Shown here piece by piece: positions 56,572 to 64,000 of a stretch of 64,000 bases of DNA (positions are counted from its first letter, which is position 1; every line of letters begins with the position of its first letter). The translations under genes and the position numbers were made by a program. The notes under the pieces are model-generated. The model did not search any database and was not told where the DNA came from. It saw nothing but the letters and a program-made list of their open reading frames with translations. Source of the stretch: Gelatoporia subvermispora B (lineage: Eukaryota > Basidiomycota > Agaricomycetes > Polyporales > Gelatoporiaceae); assembly GCA_000320605.2 (NCBI GenBank), contig KB445825.1:62001-126000 (forward strand). The letters are read 5' to 3'.

Positions 56572-59453
56572 ATGTCGTCGCTTTCCCACAAAGACGAGGC
56601 CTCGCTCGACGAGCGCAATCCCGAGGAGCGCCCCCGCCTCGCTGCGTCGCTCGTCGAGGAGCTCGAGGCGGAGCAGGATGCGCACGTCGGTGTGAAGAAG
56701 GTCGAGGCCGCCGAGAAGGTGTACGGCCGCTATTCAAAGTGGTTCCTCTTCATCGGGTGCGTCCTTGCGCGTTCCCACCAGGCGCGCCCACTCGCTAACA
56801 TCGTCCGATGGACCCAGTCTGGCCCTCGCATCGTACATCTACTCCCTAGACGGCTCGACGACCTACACCTACCTTGCCTTCGCAACTTCCGCCTTTGGCG
56901 GTCACTCGCTCATCTCCTCGATCCAGGTCGCACAGTCGATCATCGGTGCGCATCCTTCTCTTACGTCTTTGACCGTTCCTGTCAGCTCATCCTGTGCTTC
57001 GCTCGCCAGTCGCCTGCGGCAAGCCCGTGATTGCGAAATTGGCCGACGCGACGTCCCGTGCCACGGCCTACCTCGCTGTCTGTACGTGTCCCCTCGCCCC
57101 CCCACACCGATGTTAGGTTCGCGCGCTTACTGATCGGGGCGTCTACTCGCAGTGATCTTCTATGTCGTCGGTGAGTATATGCGCAATCGAAATCGACGAA
57201 ATCAAGGTCCCCTGGGCTCTTCCTGCGCGTTTCGAGGTTTTTCCAGTTCACAGAGTTTGCAGGCTGGGAAAGCTTCGACACCGCGTACAAAGGGACTCGT
57301 TCATAGGGCGTTTCGTCGCCGCGGAGGCATTCGCCAGCAGTGGCGCACACGGCGGAGCTTGGGCGGACTTGTTGTGCATTCCCGCGGATTGGTCGGCGCA
57401 TTTCGATTTGTCTTACCGCAGTGCTCCGCCTGTGCAGGTGTCGATGTGGCTGTGACATCGTTCACCCCACTTGCCGCCTTGCTCGCACCATCTTGGATTT
57501 CTGCACGACATGTGTGGAAATCGTGCAGAAAAAGAAGCTGGATTCCCCTTAAGTGACCCTCGCGGCGCGAGCAGCTAGCTGATGATTAATCCAGGATACA
57601 TCGTCATTGCGTCCGCGAATAACGTCGGGACCGTCGCCGGTGGTATCATTATCTACGCTATGTACGTCCTCTATTTACTAGTCGCAATTCTCGACTCTGA
57701 TGACTGTTACGCACAGCGGTTACACAGGCCTGCAGCTGCTCACGCAGGTCATCATCGCGGATATTACCGTTCTGAAGTGGCGTGGACTCGTCTCGTCGCT
57801 GACATCCGCGCCGTTCATCATCAACGCATTCATCGGCGCGAACATCTCCTCCGCCGTCATTGAGCACGCAGGATGGCGCTGGGGCTGTACGTTGCGCTCC
57901 CCCATCCTCCCTTCCGAATTCACGCTGACCCCCCGCCAGACGGGATGTTCGCGATCCTCGTCCCTGCGTCTCTCGCACCGCTCATCATTACGCTCTTCTG
58001 GGCCGAGCACAAGGCCAAGGTCCTCGGCCTCGTCAACCTCCCCGAGGGCGCGCTCGAAGTCGTCGCCTCGCGCAAGGTACCGCTCGCTCAGAAGATCTGG
58101 CGTTTCACAGAGCAGCTCGACCTCGTCGGTCTCGTCCTCCTTGGCGCGGCCGTCGCGCTCATCCTCCTCCCGCTTACGCTCAGTCAGACCGCTAAGGGCG
58201 GCTGGCACAACGGTGCGCGCATTCGAGTATTGCAGTGAGAGGTGTGGGTGCTGACAAGTACATGTATGTCAGGATCGATGATTGCGATGCTTGTCATTGG
58301 TATCGTTCTCCTTGGCGTCTTTGCAATTTGGGATCTGCGCTTCGCCTCGCGCCCAGTCATCGCTCGCCGCTTCCTCGGAAACGTCTCCGTCGTTGCCGCA
58401 TCCTGGATCGGCTTCTTTGATTTCGTGCGTGTCCATCTCATCCTTGCCTGCCCATCACGTACTGAATCTCCGCTGGATAGGTTTCTTTCTACCTCACCTA
58501 CACTTACCTCTTCTCTTTCGTTCTTGTCGTCAAGCCTTGGTGAGTCCCCCTAATTAGGCGTGCGACAACGCCATATACTGACCTACGCGCAGGTCGCTTG
58601 TCGACGCCAACTACTTCTCGTCTACGCAGACCGTCGCGCTCACCGTCTTCGGTATCCTCGCCGGTGGTCTCATGCGCTACCTTCGTCGTTACAAGGTGCG
58701 TGTCCTCTCCCTCCGTACTATCCATGCCTATCCTAACGACCTCGCCCGCAGTACCTCCTTGTCGGCGGTCTGTGCATCCGTCTCCTCGGTGTCGGCCTCA
58801 TGATCCACTCGCGCGGTGCGCAGGGCTCAGACGCTGAGCTCGTCTGGACGCAGATTCTGCAGGGCATGGGTGGCGGTTTCGCGGCCGTTGCGTCGCAGGT
58901 CGGCGCGCAGGCGTCCGTCACGCACGCGGACGTCGCGATCATCACTGCTGTTGTCCTGCTCTGGACCGAGATCGGCGGCGCCGTCGGCAGCGCGATTGGT
59001 GCGTTATCGTGTCCGCATGCCGCTCGAGGATGTCTTGCTGATGCTCATGTGTGTGTGCAGCGGGCGCGATCTGGACGAACACGATGCCCGACAAGCTCGC
59101 CAAGTACCTGCCGGACCTCACCCAGGCGCAGCGCGACGAGCTCTTCGGGAGCATCACGGACGTCACCGCGCTCCCCCGCGGCGACCCCACGCGCGAGGGC
59201 GTTATCTCCGGTGTGTCATCTCGCTTTCTCTCCTTGCCCGTTGATCCTCAACTGACTCGTGCTCGTCTCAACAGCCTACAGCGACGTGATGAAAACCATG
59301 GTCATCGCTGCAACAGTTATTAGTATCGTGCCTATCATCCTTGCGCTGTTCATGCCGAACTGGTACCTCGGCGATAAGCAGAATGCGGTTGACGCCGCGG
59401 ACCTGACGGGCGAGCGCCACGTGGATGACGAGCCCGACCACCACGACGCGTGA
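56572..59453 (+). CDS. MFS siderophore-iron transporter
   Basis: Thirteen exons (56572-56756, 56818-56945, 57010-57081, 57153-57170, 57595-57661, 57717-57886, 57940-58212, 58273-58424, 58481-58539, 58593-58695, 58752-58998, 59061-59210, 59275-59453) give 600 residues, the usual length for the ARN/MirB/Str group. After an acidic cytoplasmic N-terminus the membrane segments start at FLFIGLALASYIYSLDGSTTYTYLAFATSAF. Family-like blocks follow: GKPVIAKLADATSRATAY, LLTQVIIADITVLKWRGL, HAGWRWGYGMFAILVP, GFFDFVSFYLTYTYLFSFV and TQILQGMGGGFAAVASQVGAQ. The tail is acidic and His-rich (DDEPDHHDA). It should import ferric siderophores in proton symport at the plasma membrane or in endosomes. Two exact iron-GATA sites lie upstream. 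Exon 4 is only 18 nt and is followed by a 424-nt intron; the others are 53-71 nt. Confidence 0.93.
57498..57531 (+). other. Intronic hairpin in the transporter gene
   Basis: TTTCTGCACGA and TCGTGCAGAAA form a perfect 11-bp stem around a 12-nt loop inside the 424-nt intron 4, 64 nt before the acceptor. Confidence 0.85.
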
Positions 59454-60453
59454 GCTCGCGAAGCTACTGGGTTGCTGCGCGTCCCGTCATCGTAGAGACG
59501 ATGTAAAAGTAGATATCTATTAGATCTTGGTTTCCGTTTCGTGCGTATATGTACCAGTATATAGTATAATTCGACGAACAAGCATTTCTCCTCTCTTTTC
59601 CCTCTCGAGTGCTCAAGGATGCGCCGGATGATGGCGATTGGTGCCAGTCGTGTGCTCAGGAAGAACGGACAAAGTAAGACAAAGTAACGAAAATTTGTGG
59701 GAGCCTGCCAGTGAAATGCAGAGTTGTGACGGCTAGCTAAGGGCGAAAGGCAATATACTCCTTCACATGGCTTGCCAATACCTGTGTTCTGGATGTTCCT
59801 GGATGTCGCAGTCAGGCTCAGCAGCCCTTCGTACCCCTTCCGCTGTCATTCGCGAATCGCCCGCGGTGATGACCAGCGGCCTCTCGCACCCTCCGACATC
59901 TATAGTGATCTAGTGGCATTCTTGGGTGTGATTTTTTACGTATATACGATTGGTGCCTTTCGCATTTCGATGTTCACGAGTGCTGGAGAGATCTCTCCTG
60001 AGTCCTCGAGTCGAGAACGTGCAGTGAGCGCCTTATCACCTGACCCCCCAGTGTCGCGGGCGCTCTAACTTCGCCCAACTTTTTCGCGGCTCTTCTTCCT
60101 TTCACGCTCACTAGTCAAAGTGCGAATGCCTCGTCAAGTCCTCTCTGTCTACGATGATTATCTTTTTTTCTGCCTATGAGACATCTTATTTTCTCGGTAA
60201 TCTAGGCTGCACGATGCGCAGCGTTGATTCTACGTAAAATGAACCTCACTACAACGGTGTAAGGTACCGACCGCCGTCAATGCATGACGGGGTGCCTTGA
60301 TGCATACGACTCTAGCTTGTGGGGCTGCGCTCGTGGTACAATCCTGAAACTCAAACCGCTTGCTGTCCACCGGGTGTGCAACTGCGTATAAAAGCCTCGA
60401 GAAGATTTTATGGGACATCGCTCTCGTCTCGCTCTTTCTCTTGTCTTCGACCG
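59454..60453. other. Intergenic with TATA box before family X gene 2
   Basis: 1 kb between the transporter and family X gene 2. TATAAAA at 60387-60393 lies about 65 nt before the ATG. No other feature recognised. Confidence 0.5.
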
Positions 60454-62699
60454 ATGGACATCGACGTCGAACCACCTCTCTTGGAGCTCCAGGATCTTGT
60501 TCGTATCCATGGTTTCTCTCACGACGGAGAGCTGCTGGAAATCTCCGTGAAGTTGCCCTACTCTGGTACCACCAAACGAACGACTTTCAAGTTACCTGTT
60601 TTTACTATAGCTGAACCAGAAGATGGATCATACATTGCCCCGAAAGGTGACGATTTAATCCGGACTGCTGATCACACGCTAAATTGCGTACAACAGATGA
60701 TTTGATTCTCCTCGGAGAGATTACAGTCGGCACCATTCGATACCAAAACTCCTTCATGCTCGCCCACGAGTTCGAAAAACGAGCGGGTTTCCAGGACAGC
60801 GAAGAGACGTACAAGACGGATAAAGATGCTATCCTGGCTGGCACCACTCCTTTTGACTTTTGGCTGTACCAGGAGGATTCAGGGTTGCTCAGAAAAGCCA
60901 CGATGCAGGATGCCGTCCCGGTCTACAAGATGGACACGCGCGGCGTCTCCGGGTGGCGCGACGAATGGACTTCCCGCCTCAGGCGCGTCTCCGAGTTGTA
61001 CAAAGCCCCGAGCAGTCGTTGGTCTGTCAGCGCGCGGTTCTTCAAACCCGAGAAACTCAACTACGGTATCGTGCTCCAACCGGGGACGTGGGGCGAGGGC
61101 GGTCGCGCTGTTGACCCGATGAAACTGCAAGAGTTCGTGAATAAGTACGTCCCTGAGGCGTATGTGCAGTATGTTACGGTGGATACAGATGTCGATTGGA
61201 ACGAGTACATCGCGATTGGACGTCACCCGTTTAGGTTTTACACCACGTATATCCAGCGGCAGTCTCTTGGACGTTGGGAAGCAGATTTGTGCCGCTATGG
61301 TAGAGGACGAGTACCCACTGGGCAAGACGACGGTATCTGGCGCCGCCATCCCTTCGACAACGACAGGCCATCTATCGCGGGTATATCGCCCACTTTCGTC
61401 CGCTCGTGGGACGACTGGAAGACATTCGCATTAGCGAATACGCCAGCGAGGATGTTCGTGCGAGTCCTGCAGGGGGCCGGGTACGGTGATGATGCGCTTG
61501 GCGTGGTCGGGAACATTCCGGTTGACATGCTCACAGCAATCAAGGCATGCCGCGATCTAACCGCAGACCAGCGCTTCAACGTCGAGAACCATTTACTGTA
61601 CAATCAGCCGCTCAAAGGCAGAGGAATGGTGGCCATGAGGGCTGTGGTCGAGCTCTTGACGAAGGCGGACCGTGGCACCATCAAAGACTTGCTTTTGCAC
61701 GACCCCGTTGAGTTATCTACGATTACAATCGGTACAACGAAGAAAGTACTAGGCTCCATCTCCGAGAAAAGGAAGAAGTCGCAGCAGGCTGTGATGTCCG
61801 GAGTCAGCGCTTCCCAGGTATGTCTGCTTGCTGACGAGTCGATGTCGTCTTGTATATCACGTCTCTCCAGGTCGCCCGAGTCTTGTGGAGACCACGAAAG
61901 GAGCCGGGTTGCAGAGCTCCTGTAGTTGCGGAGGTACGTGGCCCATGACACCCAGCAAGCCTGTACGCTAAATAGTCTGATCAGTGGCTCCATCGTTCTG
62001 CTTTCTCCTTTGGTGGTTTGGGCTTTCCCGGAGATTGGGAGGTTCACGATGCGCAGAGCTCACAACATGGGAAGAACCTCGTCTTCGGGACTTCTGGTAT
62101 GTAACCTTTCAATAGCGTTACCTCAGGATCTTATTGAGGAGACCCCCAGAGGCCAACACGCATATGCTTCGGTCTGTTCTATTTTTTTTAAAGTTTAGGG
62201 ATATATGCCTTTAATTCTGACATACCATTACAGCTACGAGTCTGTTATCAAGGACGCCATCGCCCTTACTAGGGGCGTGTATACGCAGAACAAATTCGAA
62301 GTAGACACCTCGTTGATGAGTTTGGACGACAATGAACCATACTCTTGCTGGTACTCACCTTATCTGGATTACTACTATTCCGTCGAGTGGGGGCCTCAGG
62401 TGCGTTGAGGAACTACTGGACAAGGACATGTCTGAGTTACCTTCGTTGGACAGGACGGGGTATACAGTGGAAAGGTCGAATCGTTAGGTCGATTCGTGGG
62501 CGACAAACGCTTCGATCTCTTCAGCCGTTACCGCCCGTTCCTATTCGAATCGCAGATAGACGGAGCATTGATGAAGCATCTGGCCGACATCATCACCGAA
62601 GAAGCTATCGCTCCCGATACTGTTTCTAAACGGGAGGGATCATCTGAGGACCTGGAAGCTACCAGTGGGGTCCAGCAGGGGAAGAAGCTGAAGGTTTGA
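60454..62699 (+). CDS. Family X protein 2, unrecognised, possible His-Me-finger nuclease core
   Basis: Seven exons (60454-60646, 60697-61817, 61871-61933, 61985-62096, 62150-62171, 62234-62399, 62454-62699) give 640 residues. It is the paralogue of the protein at 9761-12328. Six introns coincide, and the 63-, 22- and 166-nt exons are identical in length. Conserved blocks in order: FKLPVFTIAEPED, WSVSARFFKPEKLNYGIVLQ, PGTWGEGGRAVD, HPFRFYTTY, KRKKSQQAVM, APVVAEWLHRSAFSFGGLGFP (His462), HGKNLVFGTSEANTHMLRYE (Asn490, Asn499) and FDLFSRYRPF (579-588). The acidic tail of protein 1 is largely replaced by a shorter Glu-rich, basic end (GKKLKV), and the final intron is lost. No signal peptide or membrane span. 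Function unknown; a nuclease is the best guess, from the spaced His...Gly-Gly...Asn pattern only. Confidence 0.72.
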
Positions 62700-62999
62700 C
62701 CGTGTGCGTAGATTTGATGATTGTAGGCTTTTGTGAAGTGCTCTGGACTTCCGAGGCTGCCGCGGTTAGTTGCTCGTTCAGGCAATACATACCGGAATAT
62801 TCTGCCCAGATTGTATGTTTATACGGGAAAACCGGATATGTGTTTGCGAATATGCATCACAAAGCTTCATCCGATGCGCATTCCCTGAGGGAAACCATCG
62901 TAAGATACATGTGGTACTCAATAATGACTGCGCTCGACAGCATAATGCTCACGTTTGCTGACGACCAATCCCATCCAACTCGAGGGCTACAGCCGATAC

Positions 63000-63345
63000 A
63001 ATGAACATCTTAAACTTTGTGTAGTTGCGATGCATTCCGCTGGATGGCGACTGATTTTCCCAGGACGCAGATCGCCTCTAGAGCTTGGAAGCTCACTTGG
63101 CAGATGATCCTGCATACTCATCAGCTGACGTTCGAATGCATTCAATGAAGACGTTCATATCGCGGACCATATACGTATTAAGCATGAACTAGGAATAGGC
63201 CATGTTCAGTAGACCATGTATTCTCTCAGCGCTCCGAAATGAGGCATTGGATCCCAGATTTGAGGTTCAAAGTCGACGCATTCCGATCTTCTCAAACGAT
63301 AGCCCGAAAAGAAGTGTCTCGTTGATGAGCCGTATAGTCTAGGTA
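63000..63345 (+). pseudogene. Sequence shared with the family X relic at 44530-44900
   Basis: Nearly collinear with the reverse complement of 44530-44900. Shared words include GCTGGATGGCGACTGATT, GACGCAGATCGCCTC, GGCAGATGATCCTGCATAC, TCATATCGCGGACCATATAC and CTCTCAGCGCTCCGAAAT. Both copies end at a donor-like GT (GGTAAG at 63341, GGTGAG on the other strand at about 44533). An open stretch (FRWMATDFPRTQIASRAW) exists in this copy but ends at a stop by 63148. It is probably the remains of another family X-linked gene or duplicated flank. Confidence 0.5.
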
Positions 63346-64000
63346 AGTAAAGCACTAAGACGCTACCGCCATTTGATGGAAAATGTGAGTTTCATCTACC
63401 GGTGCCTGAATCACTGATGTAACGGAGGACTTTCATATGAATCAAACTATCCTCGACATGGACGTGATCGGTGGGCAACTGCGGAAAATATCATAAGTCG
63501 AGTTGTGCAGTATCTTGCTGGACCACATAGACTGAGTAGTCGGCCGGAGGGGGCGGTCTGGAACGCCGTTAACCCAGATTGAATCTCGGTAATGCTTCGA
63601 TGGATGTAATACTCGCTGAATTGGCGCCTACCGTCGGTATAAGCCTTGCTTGACTGCTGAGTGTTGTTGTCCTTATTCGATCATCACGTTGTTAAGTTCA
63701 GAACATACCCGCGAACATCAGCGACAGAAGGTGATTTGACAAAACAGTAATGTAGCAGAGCTGATCCGTCCAACAGCGTCTAGGATCAAAGATCACGATG
63801 TAATTCGCGAGAGAGAATGTTTAACAATAATTGCTGGGGTGTATTATATACGAGAAATCCACAACAGCTGCAATTCATAAACAGCACTGGTCCGTATTAC
63901 CGTCCCTGTCTGGCGTGAATTTCTTATACATCTATGCCATGAGAACATTCAAGACCATCACTTGCAGATATTCCGCATGTAACTCATTTCAGACCCCAGA
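63346..64000. other. Right end of window, nothing recognised
   Basis: AT-richer intergenic DNA with no open frame or repeat that I can support. Confidence 0.4.

Overview
The window is nuclear DNA of a filamentous basidiomycete, most likely an agaricomycete of the polypore type. The genes are cut by many very short introns (mostly 50-65 nt, GT-AG). F-box-like gene families are tandemly duplicated. The protein families seen (siderophore-type MFS carrier, Ure2p-type glutathione transferase, DUF2235 hydrolase, LENG1-like splicing protein) are normal fungal content. I placed splice junctions by eye, checking each for reading-frame continuity and, where possible, against a paralogue inside the window.

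Layout. 0-14.4 kb: an F-box-like block in which a divergent gene pair has been duplicated and partly destroyed. It holds intact genes at 2675-4439 (+), 7542-8752 (-) and 12656-13890 (-), one gene cut by the left edge (-), and two broken copies. A glutathione transferase (5567-6518) and the first member of an unrecognised two-gene family, here called family X (9761-12328), lie within it. 14.4-31.5 kb: a gene-poor, largely GC-rich tract full of micro- and minisatellites, with a single gene, a cyclophilin (23913-24857), and a degenerate higher-order repeat array (26.8-29.7 kb). 31.5-32.6 kb: a LENG1/Cir_N-like gene. 32.6-37.3 kb: no gene recognised. 37.35-43.22 kb: a complete-looking DNA transposon with inverted termini, a 10-bp flanking direct repeat and a 1,651-residue DDE-type transposase gene. 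43.8-44.9 kb: a decayed 3' end of a family X gene. 45.4-47.4 kb: a DUF2235 alpha/beta hydrolase. 48.1 kb: an intron-containing tRNA-Pro(CGG). 48.2-56.2 kb: gene-poor, with old duplicated sequence. 56.6-59.5 kb: a 13-exon siderophore-iron transporter whose promoter carries two exact iron-GATA motifs. 60.5-62.7 kb: the second family X gene, followed by sequence shared with the 44 kb relic.

The most interesting items are: (1) the transposon, whose transposase shows a D...D...E arrangement resembling P-element/THAP9 enzymes; (2) family X, two intact paralogues plus a relic, with seven shared intron positions, a 22-nt micro-exon and a conserved histidine/asparagine block that looks like a ββα-metal (His-Me finger) nuclease core; (3) iron-GATA control of the siderophore transporter, which also has an unusual 424-nt intron holding an 11-bp hairpin. 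The genes do not form one pathway: the window is a mosaic of housekeeping genes in duplicated and repeat-rich DNA.
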